DNA from: an uncultured Pseudomonadota bacterium
GTDB lineage: Bacteria; Pseudomonadota; Alphaproteobacteria; RF32; CAG-239
NCBI GenBank assembly: GCA_949292335.1
Contig: CASEYY010000038.1
Location: 1 to 62,862 of the forward strand
Direction of reading: 5' to 3'
Length of the DNA: 62,862 nt
Part shown: piece by piece, positions 7,303 to 16,662 of the stretch
How the letters are laid out: every line of letters starts with the position of its first letter
Numbering within the stretch: the first letter of the stretch is position 1
Notes under the pieces: model-generated
The model's database searches: none
What the model was told of the DNA's origin: nothing
The model's input: the letters and a program-made list of their open reading frames with translations, nothing else
Program-made: the position numbers and the translations under genes

Positions 7303-7749
7303 CTAAATTCCCGAAATCCGCCGTTTTGCTTCATCTCGAGCCAATTTATCAACTCGCTCATTTTCGACATGACCGTTATGTCCTTTTACCCAAATCCATT
7401 TAATTTGGTGTTTTTCCAACTGCGACTCGAGTTCTTGCCACAAATCAAGATTCTTGACCGGAGTTTTCTTATTGGCTGTACGCCAGCCGTTTACCCGCCA
7501 TTTTGGCAGCCAATCGTTTACGCCATCCATAACATAACGACTGTCAGTATGTAAAACTACCTTGCAGCTCCTTTTCAGGGCTTTTAATGCTGATATAACC
7601 GCGGTCAGCTCCATGCGGTTGTTGGTGGTATTATCTTCGCCGCCGCTTAATTCCTTTTCTGCCCCGTTGCATCTCAGCAATACCCCCCAACCACCGGCTC
7701 CGGGGTTACCGGAGCAGGCTCCGTCGGTATATATTTCCACTTCCGTCAT
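7303..7749 (-). CDS. rnhA: Ribonuclease HI
   Basis: 148 residues from ATG 7749, which follows GGAG at a 9-nt distance and lies one base past the stop of the upstream gene. A start 13 codons further up would run into that gene and add a non-homologous tail. All four acidic catalytic residues are present: D9 ([11 protein letters not shown]), E47 (NRMEL), D69 (HTDSRYV) and D134 (ERVDKLA), plus H124 in KGHNGH. The enzyme cuts the RNA strand of RNA-DNA hybrids such as R-loops and primer remnants. The length is normal for the bacterial type I enzyme. It appears co-transcribed with the AlbA-domain gene. Confidence 0.96.
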   Translation of the reverse strand: MTEVEIYTDGACSGNPGAGGWGVLLRCNGAEKELSGGEDNTTNNRMELTAVISALKALKRSCKVVLHTDSRYVMDGVNDWLPKWRVNGWRTANKKTPVKNLDLWQELESQLEKHQIKWIWVKGHNGHVENERVDKLARDEAKRRISGI

Positions 7750-7750
7750 C

Positions 7751-8818
7751 TTAGAATTCTCCGCGGAAATAGTCATTGAAAAACTCATTCATTATCATAT
7801 TATAATCCTCATCACCCCTGATTACCTTGGCAACGAATGACCGCAACTTGTTTTTGGGAATGTATATGCGAAAATCTTTCGGCATGGCCAAATTGGCTCC
7901 GATTACCCCTTCAAGCTGAAAATCATCTTCAATAAACGGCGATAATACCAATTCAACATTGCAAAACTTTATGGCTCCGCGGGGCGGTAATCTCAACTCC
8001 GGACGCGTAATTATATTCAACTGACCTTCAATACCCGCAATTACTTCCATTTGACTGTAGTTAGAAAATCTTACCTTATTGTAATCTCCGCCGTCACTTT
8101 TTACTTCGGCCGACAAAAAAAGCTCACGAGCAATTACATTGGAAATATTCGCCCCTTGCAATTCAAAAGATATTTTTACATATTGCTCGGGTGGATTGTC
8201 TATGCTGTTGGGATAAAACATATCCTCGTCCTGATTTTGCAGGGCCTCAATCTTTTTATCGGCAATCTTCAATTCTATATTAGGCTGCGGGTGGCGTCCG
8301 AACATTCCGGCCATTACCGCATAAGGTGCCGGAACATTGTTTGAACCCGATCTGACATAAATGGCCGAATTGCTAGTCGTCATCAAAGGCGATAATTCAC
8401 TCTTCGGAATATAAGTTGCCACAAAACCGTCACCATTTTCATCGACACTGATAATATGGTTGCGAACCTTGTTGTGACTGGGAATGGTACAGCCCGAAAT
8501 GGCATTTTCCAACCAACTTAAAAATCTATGGACATTTCTGACTTTTACTTTTGCCTTGGCCACATCTCCGATTTCATAGTCTCTGGCACACTCAACACCC
8601 CATATCACCACGCCGCCTTCCGAATTGCCGAAACCAGATATGGCCTTTGATAAATTTCTGCGATCATCTTTATGAAGCGTATTAAAATTCTTACCGTCGG
8701 ACGCAGCTTGCTTAAAGTCTATAAACAGCTCCTCACTCTGACGATTGATAATAAATTCATCTATCGCTTCTTCTCCGAAATATATCAGATTTTGAAAAAT
8801 ATCTTCGGCTCTGGACAT
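7751..8818 (-). CDS. AlbA_2 (Schlafen-type) domain protein
   Basis: 355 residues from ATG 8818, with GGAGG 5 nt upstream; a start at 8857 would place this site inside the gene. Residues about 30-150 match the AlbA_2 domain: [11 protein letters not shown]-type strand near 35, a [19 protein letters not shown] motif near 75 (small residues plus GG-V-x-x-G), and a conserved [13 protein letters not shown] segment. This domain is often annotated as a putative DNA-binding or ATP-binding transcriptional regulator and occurs in Schlafen proteins. Residues 190-355 are a beta-rich domain I cannot identify. It ends one base before rnhA. Physiological role unknown. Confidence 0.75.
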   Translation of the reverse strand: MSRAEDIFQNLIYFGEEAIDEFIINRQSEELFIDFKQAASDGKNFNTLHKDDRRNLSKAISGFGNSEGGVVIWGVECARDYEIGDVAKAKVKVRNVHRFLSWLENAISGCTIPSHNKVRNHIISVDENGDGFVATYIPKSELSPLMTTSNSAIYVRSGSNNVPAPYAVMAGMFGRHPQPNIELKIADKKIEALQNQDEDMFYPNSIDNPPEQYVKISFELQGANISNVIARELFLSAEVKSDGGDYNKVRFSNYSQMEVIAGIEGQLNIITRPELRLPPRGAIKFCNVELVLSPFIEDDFQLEGVIGANLAMPKDFRIYIPKNKLRSFVAKVIRGDEDYNMIMNEFFNDYFRGEF

Positions 8819-8839
8819 AACTTCCTCCGGCAGTGTGAA

Positions 8840-8866
8840 AAAAATTAACGACAACATTCGTTGTCG
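8840..8866 (-). terminator. Rho-independent terminator of the M16 peptidase gene
   Basis: Perfect 7-bp stem CGACAAC/GTTGTCG (8849-8855 with 8860-8866) with a 4-nt loop. On the minus strand it is followed by TTAATTTTTTT. It isolates the AlbA-rnhA unit from the gene upstream. Confidence 0.8.
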
Positions 8867-8899
8867 CTAATTATACATCGATAATATTTAAGATTTTGT

Positions 8900-10159
8900 T
8901 TATTTTAATTTTTGCTGTAACTCATCATATTCCATATATTTATCCAAAGACCCTAATAATGTATAAGTGGGTGATGAAGCAAATATTTGACAGGCCATCG
9001 CTCTGATATCTTCTTTACTAACGGCATCTATTTTTGCCATAACTTCCTCTATTCCCAAAGTTCTGCCGTATATCAAGTTCTGGCGGGCTAATACCTCTGC
9101 CGTGGATGACGAGCTCTCAAGCCCCATTTTTATGCCGGCTTTAATTTGCATTTTGGCTCGCATAAACTCTTTATCGCTCACTTGCTCATTACATATTTTT
9201 TTTATCTCATCTATAACTACCGGAACCATTACCGGAATATCTTTAGCTTCGGTCCCGGCATAAATTCCGAATAATCCGGCTTGCGAATGCGACGAAGTAA
9301 AGGTATACACCGAATATACCAAACCGCGTTTTTCCCTTATTTCCTGAAACAATCTTGACGACATTCCGCCACCCAAAATCGTCGATAAAATAGCCACATT
9401 ATAATATTTCTCACTTTTATACGGCACTCCGGAAAAGCCCATTATCATATGACTCTGTTCAATGGGTCTTTTCTCAATAAAAAATCCGCCCTTATATTCT
9501 TGTTGGTCAAAAACAAAATCGGTCTTGGGACGGTAACTGCCCATTCTTGCTTTGACCATATTTACAAATTCTTGATGGGTTATGTTTCCCACGGCACAAA
9601 CTACCGTGTTCTCGGCAGCATAATTACTACCGATGTAGGATTTTAATGTGTCGGAAGTAAAACTCTTTACCGTATTTTGCGGGCCTAAAATCGAACGGCC
9701 TAAAGCCTGATTGGGAAATGCCGTTTCTTGAAAATAATCAAAAATTATATCATCCGGTGTATCTATTGTTTGTTTTATTTCTTGAATGACGACATCTCTT
9801 TCTTTTACCAACTCTTCTTCGGGAAATGTTGAATTTAGCAATGAATCGGTTAAAACATCACAGGCCAGCTCGGCATCTTCTTTCATCATTTTGGCGTAAT
9901 AAGCCGTAAACTCCCGTGAAGTATATGCATTGGACTGACCGCCGACATTCTCTATTTCTTCGGTAATATCCAAGGCGGTTCTCTTTTGGGTTCCCTTAAA
10001 CGACATATGCTCCAAAAAATGCGAAATGCCGTTGTTGTCTTTTCGCTCATAAGCCGAACCGGTCTTGACCCATATACCGAGCGATACCGTTTCTAATTGC
10101 GGACGCGTCGATGTGATAATCCGTAATCCGTTTTCTAAAGTTGTTATTTCCGAATCCAT
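8900..10159 (-). CDS. M16 family zinc peptidase (processing-peptidase beta type)
   Basis: 419 residues from ATG 10159 (AAGG 9 nt upstream). The inverted zinc motif HFLEH is at 47-51 (ligands H47 and H51, catalytic E50) and the third ligand is E127 in VVIQEI. The second half carries the GGGMSSRLFQEIREKRGLVYSV element typical of the family. Alphaproteobacterial proteins of this type are the relatives of the mitochondrial processing peptidase beta subunit; they degrade small peptides. No signal peptide, so probably cytoplasmic. The length is normal. It sits downstream of the squalene genes, 14 nt after hpnE, and is terminated by the hairpin at 8840. Confidence 0.93.
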   Translation of the reverse strand: MDSEITTLENGLRIITSTRPQLETVSLGIWVKTGSAYERKDNNGISHFLEHMSFKGTQKRTALDITEEIENVGGQSNAYTSREFTAYYAKMMKEDAELACDVLTDSLLNSTFPEEELVKERDVVIQEIKQTIDTPDDIIFDYFQETAFPNQALGRSILGPQNTVKSFTSDTLKSYIGSNYAAENTVVCAVGNITHQEFVNMVKARMGSYRPKTDFVFDQQEYKGGFFIEKRPIEQSHMIMGFSGVPYKSEKYYNVAILSTILGGGMSSRLFQEIREKRGLVYSVYTFTSSHSQAGLFGIYAGTEAKDIPVMVPVVIDEIKKICNEQVSDKEFMRAKMQIKAGIKMGLESSSSTAEVLARQNLIYGRTLGIEEVMAKIDAVSKEDIRAMACQIFASSPTYTLLGSLDKYMEYDELQQKLK

Positions 10160-10173
10160 TTTATTTACCTTCT

Positions 10174-11250
10174 CTATTCTGCTTTTAGTGCTGCTTTTAC
10201 AGCTCTTATTCCTGATTTAACCGCCGTTTCCATGCGACAAGGATAATCTTTCATGCTCCAATCTCCGGCAATGAAAACATTGGGATATTCGGTGTTTGGG
10301 TTTTGCGGGCGAAGATGATTGTTTTTCTCATCTTGTTTTATGGTTGCATTTTTATGACATACCGCTCTGAACGGCGGAATGAAAGCCGAATTTACACCTC
10401 TGATTTTATCCAATTCGTACCATACTTCACGAGCCAAATCACTCAGATCTTTACTCTTACCGACACAACTTGAAACAATGACCGTAAGTATATTATTACC
10501 GGCATACACCCAATCACAAATCCCGTTCTTAACTCCGATAAATGAAGCCCCTTTCGGCAAAAATATAGTCTGCGATGTGTGATAATTTATTTCAATAATA
10601 TTGCTATGCTCCAACGGCGGTACTGACATCAATTTGGCGTAGGATAAATTATCAAGAGCTAGAATCACTCTATCTTTAGCCCCTAACTCAACAATTTTTT
10701 TCCCAAATTCCAGCCTGGCCGCTATCCCGAATTGTGAAGATATTTTACTTAGTTTGCAATTTAGCTGTATTTCATCGGCATATGCACCCATAACATTAAT
10801 TATCCGTGGGCTTAAATCTTGTTTGGAAAAATATACCTTGGTTTTACTTCTGCCGAAAGGGAATAGTGATAAAATTATGTTGCGTTTTATCTCTGCTGGG
10901 ATATTTTCCGCGGTATTGCATAAACTTGCCAGCAGCATATCTTTATTGGCAAATACTGAATTATCTATTTCTTCTTTAGCCAAATCTATAAACTGCTTTT
11001 CTTTACTCCATTCATTTTTTTTAACAAACCGCGACATAAACCTATCAGCTCCTATCACGGTATGCAGAACGTTATCCATCGGCATTGACAGGCCTTCGTC
11101 AAAATACGAATAGCACCTACCGCCCAAATGTTTGGCTCCTTCATAAATTATTGAACGAATTTCGGGATGTTTTTGCTTCAAATACCATGCACAAGCAAGT
11201 CCTGCCAAACCTCCGCCGATTATATGATATGTAGCCTTTGTTTTTGCCAA
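10174..11250 (-). CDS. hpnE: Hydroxysqualene dehydroxylase HpnE
   Basis: 358 residues with a TTG start at 11250, 6 nt after GGGAG and 3 nt after the stop of hpnD. The N-terminus has the FAD-binding Rossmann motif IIGGGLAGLACAWYL with the acid YEGAKHLGGRC; the C-terminus has a VFIAGDWS flavin-contact motif. HpnE reductively removes the hydroxyl of hydroxysqualene, the last step of the bacterial HpnCDE route from farnesyl diphosphate to squalene. Identification rests on the flavoprotein motifs plus direct linkage to hpnD and hpnC in the usual order. The protein is somewhat shorter than common HpnE proteins (about 410-450 aa), mainly in the middle domain. Confidence 0.9.
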   Translation of the reverse strand: MAKTKATYHIIGGGLAGLACAWYLKQKHPEIRSIIYEGAKHLGGRCYSYFDEGLSMPMDNVLHTVIGADRFMSRFVKKNEWSKEKQFIDLAKEEIDNSVFANKDMLLASLCNTAENIPAEIKRNIILSLFPFGRSKTKVYFSKQDLSPRIINVMGAYADEIQLNCKLSKISSQFGIAARLEFGKKIVELGAKDRVILALDNLSYAKLMSVPPLEHSNIIEINYHTSQTIFLPKGASFIGVKNGICDWVYAGNNILTVIVSSCVGKSKDLSDLAREVWYELDKIRGVNSAFIPPFRAVCHKNATIKQDEKNNHLRPQNPNTEYPNVFIAGDWSMKDYPCRMETAVKSGIRAVKAALKAE

Positions 11251-11253
11251 ATA

Positions 11254-12090
11254 CTATCTCCCGCTCAATGCTTTGATAACCAGAAGCATTTTTATAAACC
11301 TTCCGATATAGGGTTTAGGAGATATTATCTCCCATCCGCGATTATTCATTATATCAAAATATCTCTTATAAATATAGGCAATCACTTTTATATTGCGAGC
11401 ATTCCTTTTATTTAATTTTTTAATTAATCCGAAGGCTTTATCATAATTCTCGGCCGCAATTTTTGCCAATTCTTCGCGAGCTATCGACAAATTTTTATCA
11501 ACTACCACCGTCATCGGATCTACGGAATTGATACCCGCTTTCAGCAAAAACTCTCTCGGTATATACAGCCTTCCGGCATTGGCATCATCCCTTACATCGC
11601 GTAATATATTGGTAATCTGCATCGCCAAGCCCAAAGATTGTGATAAATCGGCGATAAGTTCTTCATCTCTGCAACCCAATATTCTTAAATACATATTGGC
11701 AGGAGCTCCGGCAACTCCGTAGCAGTATTTGTAAAAATCTTTTAATTCGGGGGCTCGCAAAGGATAAGGAATGTCCATTGATATTCCTTCCAACAAGCTG
11801 ACCAACTCTTGTTTGGGTATGCCGAAACGAATACAATTTTTATAAATATTTCTGCCAATCTCCGATGCCGGGACTTTCTTGTCATATATATTATCTATCT
11901 CTCTTCGCCACGCATCCAGTAACTCTTGTTTTTGTGAAAGCGGAATATCTCCGTCCACGATGTCATCGATATGGCGACAAAACGCATAAAGCGTATATAT
12001 GGCTCTTCTTTCTTTGGTGGGGAGAATGTGCAAACCCCAAAAAAATGAAGATCCCGATTTTTTGACAATTTTTCTTATCAGTTTATTCAT
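11254..12090 (-). CDS. hpnD: Presqualene diphosphate synthase HpnD
   Basis: 278 residues. Head-to-head prenyl synthase fold with both Asp-rich motifs: DDIVD at 42-46 (AFCRHIDDIVDGD) and DVRDD at 165-169 (NILRDVRDDANAGRLYIP). It also has the SFFWGLHILP N-terminus and GLAMQITNILRD helix of HpnD. It condenses two farnesyl diphosphates to presqualene diphosphate. It lies 17 nt after hpnC and its stop is 3 nt before hpnE, so the three are one operon. Product squalene would feed hopanoid formation; the cyclase gene (shc) is not in the window. Confidence 0.94.
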   Translation of the reverse strand: MNKLIRKIVKKSGSSFFWGLHILPTKERRAIYTLYAFCRHIDDIVDGDIPLSQKQELLDAWRREIDNIYDKKVPASEIGRNIYKNCIRFGIPKQELVSLLEGISMDIPYPLRAPELKDFYKYCYGVAGAPANMYLRILGCRDEELIADLSQSLGLAMQITNILRDVRDDANAGRLYIPREFLLKAGINSVDPMTVVVDKNLSIAREELAKIAAENYDKAFGLIKKLNKRNARNIKVIAYIYKRYFDIMNNRGWEIISPKPYIGRFIKMLLVIKALSGR

Positions 12091-12107
12091 AAACTACCAA
12101 CCAGTCA

Positions 12108-12941
12108 TTAATGCTTTAAAAACAATGACTTTAAAAGTCCGTAAACCAAGCTTTTGGCCCAATCATAAAAATTTAAACGCGGCTGATATTGCAAAATATC
12201 GACCTTACCGTATTTTTTTAACATAGAATTGGTTAAGGAAAGTATAATACATACCTCAAATCGCAAACGAAAATTTTTAATCAGTTTGGGAAGATGTTGT
12301 ACATCTTTGTTCATTGCTCGGATTTTATCCAAAAATTCTTTGAGCATTTTTTCTGCTTCCGCAGTGGTGTACGAAAGTCCCAAATCCGATATTTTGACAT
12401 CGTATTTTTTCAACATATCCTGCGGAATATAACACCTTTTAAGCAGGCTTAAATCATCTTTTATATCACCTAAATCGTCCAACAGTTGCAATATGATACA
12501 CAAATTTTCGGCGGGAATGTAGGTCGAATAATTTTCGTTGTAAGCAGCCATCATAAATCTTCCGACCGGTGCGGCAGAATAACGACAGTAATCAAGCAAC
12601 TCTTCCCAAATTCTTATGGGTCTTGCCGCTATATCTCGCTCAAAAGCTTCCAGCAAATCAAGGTACAGCGAGCCGTCTAAATTTTCTTTAGCAAACATTT
12701 GCCCTAATGCAGATACCGCCGGATAAGATGAGACTTCTCCATAATTTGCAAATGCCTTGCGTATTTCCGTAATCTGCTGTTTTTTTATCTTAGCTGAAAC
12801 ATTTTGAGCATCGGCGATATCATCAGCCAAACGAGCTGCCGTATAATAAGCCTTCACCATAGGTTTTAACGACGGTGATACAACCAAACCGACAGGAAAA
12901 CTATTTCGGGTTTTACTTTCTTTTATTGACATCTCAAACAT
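12108..12941 (-). CDS. hpnC: Hydroxysqualene synthase HpnC
   Basis: 277 residues. The start ATG 12941 overlaps the end of trmFO by 8 nt; ATG 12932 is a possible alternative. The Asp-rich motifs are ADDIAD (39-44) and DDLGDIKDD (156-164), with the ENFPV-like NSFPVG segment at 13-18 that marks HpnC proteins. It converts presqualene diphosphate to hydroxysqualene. Paralogous to the adjacent hpnD but clearly separate. Overlap with trmFO implies co-translation, so trmFO and the squalene genes share a transcript. Confidence 0.93.
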   Translation of the reverse strand: MFEMSIKESKTRNSFPVGLVVSPSLKPMVKAYYTAARLADDIADAQNVSAKIKKQQITEIRKAFANYGEVSSYPAVSALGQMFAKENLDGSLYLDLLEAFERDIAARPIRIWEELLDYCRYSAAPVGRFMMAAYNENYSTYIPAENLCIILQLLDDLGDIKDDLSLLKRCYIPQDMLKKYDVKISDLGLSYTTAEAEKMLKEFLDKIRAMNKDVQHLPKLIKNFRLRFEVCIILSLTNSMLKKYGKVDILQYQPRLNFYDWAKSLVYGLLKSLFLKH

Positions 12942-14286
12942 TTATTTTTTCCAGCCAAGTTTTTATATCGATACTTGCTCTGCGGCAATAGGCTTCTTTC
13001 TTTTCCATTCCTTTGAGTTTGCGGATTTTTCCTTTTGCCGTATATTCAAGAGGCAGTGTGGGAAATAAACCGAAATTTACATTCATCGGCTGATAATTTT
13101 CTACTGCCGTGGTATCCCGCAGGTGATGCCACAAAGAGCCGAAGGCCGTTGTCAAAGGTGGCAGGCTTGCTTCAGCCCCTTTAAACTCACAAGCTTTGAA
13201 ATAACCGACCAGTAATCCGATTGCCGCACTTTCGACATAACCTTCACAACCGGTTATCTGTCCGGCAAAACTTATATGCGGTTTGCTTTTTAAGCGCAAA
13301 AAATCATCAAGCAATATCGGGCTTTTAATAAAGGTGTTTTTATGAATTCCGCCAAGCCTTGCGAAAGAAGCATTCTCAAGCCCAGGTATCATGCGAAATA
13401 CCCGTTCTTGCTCACCGTATTTCATTTTGGTTTGAAATCCGACCATATTCCTTAAAGTGTCGGCTTTATTATCCTGCCTTAATTGAACGACCGCATAGGG
13501 TTTTTCTTCCGGTTTGTGAGCATTGGTCAAGCCTACGGGTTTCATCGGGCCAAACAACAATGTGTCTTTACCTCTTTGTGCCATAACCTCAACGGGCAAA
13601 CAGCCGTCAAAATAACAAGCTTTCTCAAATTCATGAAATTCAACTTGCTCCGCGGCTAACAATGCTTCAACAAAATTATAATATTCTTCTTTGCTTAAAG
13701 GACAATTTATATAATCAAATTTATCGCCCTTATCATAGCGCGACTGATACCATGCTTTGCTAAAATCTATGCTGTCTTTATAAACTACCGGTGCAATGGC
13801 ATCATAAAAACTTAAACTCTCATTCCCGATTTCCGCTTTTATGGCTTGTGCCAAAGGCTCTGAGGTCAATGGGCCGCTGGCTATAATCGTTAACATCTCT
13901 TTTGGGGGCAGCTCTTGCACCTCTTCCGTAATGAAACTTATCAACGGAGATGATTTTAAGGCATTGTCTATGTATTTGGCAAAACCATCTCGGTCAACCG
14001 CCAAAGCTCCGCCGGCCGGAACTTTGGTCGCATCGGCCGCCTGCATTATCAATGAATATGCTTGACGCATTTCTTGATGTAATTCTCCGATTGCACTGTT
14101 GCTCGCGTCATCACTGCGTAAAGAATTTGAACAAACCAATTCTGCCGCATATTCCGTCTTGTGTGCCGGAGACTTTTTGTCAGGACGCATTTCGTGAATA
14201 ACTACTTCCACACCGCGTCTTGCCAACTGCCATGCCGCCTCTGCTCCGGCAAGCCCGACTCCGATAATATGTACCCGTTCTGTCAT
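12934..14286 (-). CDS. trmFO: tRNA m5U54 methyltransferase, folate/FAD-dependent TrmFO
   Basis: 450 residues. N-terminal FAD motif [16 protein letters not shown], then the hallmark EMRP segment ([15 protein letters not shown]) and [10 protein letters not shown] with the catalytic-type Cys, and near the C-terminus the [11 protein letters not shown]-like stretch ([12 protein letters not shown]). TrmFO makes ribothymidine at position 54 of tRNAs using methylene-tetrahydrofolate instead of SAM; it is found in Firmicutes and many Alphaproteobacteria. Its length and motif order are normal. The gene is the first of a transcript that continues into hpnC. Confidence 0.95.
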   Translation of the reverse strand: MTERVHIIGVGLAGAEAAWQLARRGVEVVIHEMRPDKKSPAHKTEYAAELVCSNSLRSDDASNSAIGELHQEMRQAYSLIMQAADATKVPAGGALAVDRDGFAKYIDNALKSSPLISFITEEVQELPPKEMLTIIASGPLTSEPLAQAIKAEIGNESLSFYDAIAPVVYKDSIDFSKAWYQSRYDKGDKFDYINCPLSKEEYYNFVEALLAAEQVEFHEFEKACYFDGCLPVEVMAQRGKDTLLFGPMKPVGLTNAHKPEEKPYAVVQLRQDNKADTLRNMVGFQTKMKYGEQERVFRMIPGLENASFARLGGIHKNTFIKSPILLDDFLRLKSKPHISFAGQITGCEGYVESAAIGLLVGYFKACEFKGAEASLPPLTTAFGSLWHHLRDTTAVENYQPMNVNFGLFPTLPLEYTAKGKIRKLKGMEKKEAYCRRASIDIKTWLEKINV

Positions 14287-14443
14287 CTCTCTACCAATAT
14301 TTTTTTTCTATGGACTGCTTTTTATAACTTTTTGTCGCAAAAGTAAATAAAAACTTCCGTTTAATAAGTTACCTATAGTATTTGCCAATCTTGATAAAAA
14401 TAATTATAATGCCTCTCAGTGAAACAAATTATCGGGTTTTAAG

Positions 14444-15619
14444 GTGTCTTTATTAAGGTTTGTGTTGCTTATTTTACTACTGCTCATGAACAGCGGAATC
14501 GCGTCGGCCAGCGAAGATTCCGACGCATACCCCTTCCCCGAAGGATTTTCGTTTGATGACCTGCCGGACTTGGATATACCAGAAACTCAAACAACAGATA
14601 AACCGGACGAAACAACAACCACGGAAGTCGTTACGGAAAGTAACTCTCCGCAAAATATCTCAGAACCCGCACCCGCGTCTTTAGATGAATTGCCTGATAT
14701 TGAACCCCTGGGCAATGAAGATAATTCCATAGCAGGCGATGCAGCCGATAATACAGAAATTATTCCTTTGCCAAACACAGCTCCCCCAATATTGGAGGCT
14801 CCGCAAACCAGCCCAAATAACGATATCACACAAAAAGATGAGTCCCTTACCTCAGCTCTTAAAGAAGACAGCAAATCATCAAATCCGATTGAAGGGACTT
14901 GGGTCGAAAAAATTACTTCCTCAAATCCGCTGTCAATCCTCTCTTCTTCAGAAAACAGCGGCAAAAGTCAACTTGAGGATTTGCTCGAAAAATCTCGCGA
15001 TAACGAAAATAAAGGACGTTCCAATGCGTCGGTATTTGATATAGCCGGGGTTATGCTCAGAATGAGCCTGAGACAAACCGTAAGAACTCTTGAAAATCGC
15101 GGATTCCAAAAAATAAATGCCAGATTCCAAATCCCAAATTTTATTAAATGGCGTAACGAAGAAGCTTGCCGCAGTGAAGGAGTGGTCGGATACGAAAGAC
15201 TGGAAGCTTGCGTCGTTAACAAAGCAAAAAAAGGTGGATACCAGTATTTACAATACCTAAAATACGCCAAATTCGATTCAAAAGAAGAAATCGAAGTTTA
15301 TTTCACCAGTAACTTTACCGAAAATAAAGTCTACAAAATTGTTTATAATTCAAGAATAGCCGATATTACCGGAAACTCCCCAAAAGCCATTTATATCAGA
15401 AACCTAAAAGTATATGATTTTTGGAAAACCATAAATCGTAAATACGGAAATCCAGATAATAAAACTACCGTAACTTGGGGATTGGGCGGTAATAAACCTT
15501 ACCTTAAAGCTTCTACCGGACATTTGCTGCTTGAAGATCCTATGTTTGTCGAAATGGATTACACCAGAATGTCTCGCGAGGATCAACGTTTTATTAACAG
15601 TGATTTTTATAATTTTTAA
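14444..15619 (+). CDS. Secreted hypothetical protein with disordered N-terminal half
   Basis: 391 residues. It appears to begin at a GTG codon with a hydrophobic signal peptide (residues 4-22, cut after ASA). Residues 25-190 are rich in Pro, Thr, Glu, Asp and Ser and likely disordered, with repeated 'LPDxE/DxP' blocks. From about 200 to the end is a folded domain with conserved-looking features: MSLRQTVRTLENRGFQ (as in substrate or peptidoglycan-facing proteins), two Cys (EACRSEG, LEACVVN), and a VYDFWKTINRKYGNP motif. No named family recognised. It lies just upstream of chpT but separated by 54 nt. Probably periplasmic. Confidence 0.6.
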   Translation: MSLLRFVLLILLLLMNSGIASASEDSDAYPFPEGFSFDDLPDLDIPETQTTDKPDETTTTEVVTESNSPQNISEPAPASLDELPDIEPLGNEDNSIAGDAADNTEIIPLPNTAPPILEAPQTSPNNDITQKDESLTSALKEDSKSSNPIEGTWVEKITSSNPLSILSSSENSGKSQLEDLLEKSRDNENKGRSNASVFDIAGVMLRMSLRQTVRTLENRGFQKINARFQIPNFIKWRNEEACRSEGVVGYERLEACVVNKAKKGGYQYLQYLKYAKFDSKEEIEVYFTSNFTENKVYKIVYNSRIADITGNSPKAIYIRNLKVYDFWKTINRKYGNPDNKTTVTWGLGGNKPYLKASTGHLLLEDPMFVEMDYTRMSREDQRFINSDFYNF

Positions 15620-15673
15620 ATCTTTTGCTGCTATAAAGTGCAGGAGGTATTTTGTATTTTTAATGGGTGATAT

Positions 15674-16282
15674 ATGAATAATAATCTTATAACCGAATTA
15701 CTGTGCACCAGAATCAGCCACGACCTTGCCGGAAGCATCGGTGCCGTAGCTAATGCCGTTGAGCTTTTGGAAGAAGGAGATATGGAGTTTTTGGATGATA
15801 TAAAATCAATCTTAAAAACCAGCTCGCAAAATCTCTCTGACAGGATGAAGTTCTTCCGCTTGGCTTGCGGAATCGAAAACGCAAATCTCAATGATGCCGA
15901 TATGGTAAAATCCGTCACCAAAAATTACTTGGCTACTCTCGGTAATAAAGACTATCCCATAACTCTGAACTGGGAAATATGTAATCCGAAAAATAACAGA
16001 GCCGCCATGCTGATGACAATGACGGTCGCCGATCTGCTAATCCGCGGCGGAACCTTAAATCTGTATGATAACGATAAAAAAATAATTGCAGAATTTAGTA
16101 AAACTCTTAAAATCTCGACCGAAAAATTAGATAAAATAAAAACAATATTGCAAAACGGAAGTACTGTTACCGACGCAACAACGGCTCCGTTGCAAATGTT
16201 GTTAACTTATAATGCTAATGCCAGTCTGTATTTACAAGAAATTAATGACAATATCTTGCTCATAAAGGAAACGGATTTATAA
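15674..16282 (+). CDS. chpT: Histidine phosphotransferase ChpT-like protein
   Basis: 202 residues from ATG 15674. The N-terminus has the ChpT signature LLCTRISHDLAGSIGAVANAVELL, with phospho-accepting H16. This is a dimeric histidine-kinase-like fold with a degenerate C-terminal ATPase-like domain. In Caulobacter, ChpT carries phosphate from the hybrid kinase CckA to CtrA and CpdR, controlling cell cycle and flagellar genes. Here it is encoded 2 nt before a single-domain response regulator and then CheR, an arrangement that could link a CckA-type relay to motility. Neither CckA nor CtrA is in the window. Confidence 0.85.
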   Translation: MNNNLITELLCTRISHDLAGSIGAVANAVELLEEGDMEFLDDIKSILKTSSQNLSDRMKFFRLACGIENANLNDADMVKSVTKNYLATLGNKDYPITLNWEICNPKNNRAAMLMTMTVADLLIRGGTLNLYDNDKKIIAEFSKTLKISTEKLDKIKTILQNGSTVTDATTAPLQMLLTYNANASLYLQEINDNILLIKETDL

Positions 16283-16284
16283 AA

Positions 16285-16662
16285 ATGCAAACATGTTTAA
16301 TTGCCGATGATTCCAAAATAATGCGAATGCTGCTCTCCAAAATCATGGAGAACTTCGGCTATACGGTAACAGAAGCTGATGACGGCGAGGATTTGCTTGA
16401 ACAATGCGGCAAAAATATTCCCGATGTGATTATCAGTGACTGGAACTTGCCTTTAATCGACGGAATCGATGTTTTGTATAAAATTCGCTCTGATAAAAAA
16501 ATTAAACAACCTTATTTTATTTTTTGCTCCTACATTAAAGACCCCGAAATTATTAAACAGGCAATTAAAGGTGGTGCCGATGATTTTATCATGCGGCCTT
16601 TTGATGAAGATATAATCGCTTCAAAATTAAAAATCATAAAAATAATGCGAGGAGATCGATAA
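16285..16662 (+). CDS. Single-domain CheY-like response regulator
   Basis: 125 residues, receiver domain only. Acidic pocket D8/D9, phospho-acceptor D52 (IISDWNLP), hydroxyl S82 in FIFCSY, and the end of the fold GGADDFIMRPFDED. The nearly invariant lysine before Pro is replaced by Arg (R104). Such K-to-R changes occur in some receiver domains and can alter phosphorylation-dependent switching. It is translated together with ChpT and overlaps cheR by one base, suggesting it is a phosphate target or sink of ChpT. Confidence 0.9.
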   Translation: MQTCLIADDSKIMRMLLSKIMENFGYTVTEADDGEDLLEQCGKNIPDVIISDWNLPLIDGIDVLYKIRSDKKIKQPYFIFCSYIKDPEIIKQAIKGGADDFIMRPFDEDIIASKLKIIKIMRGDR

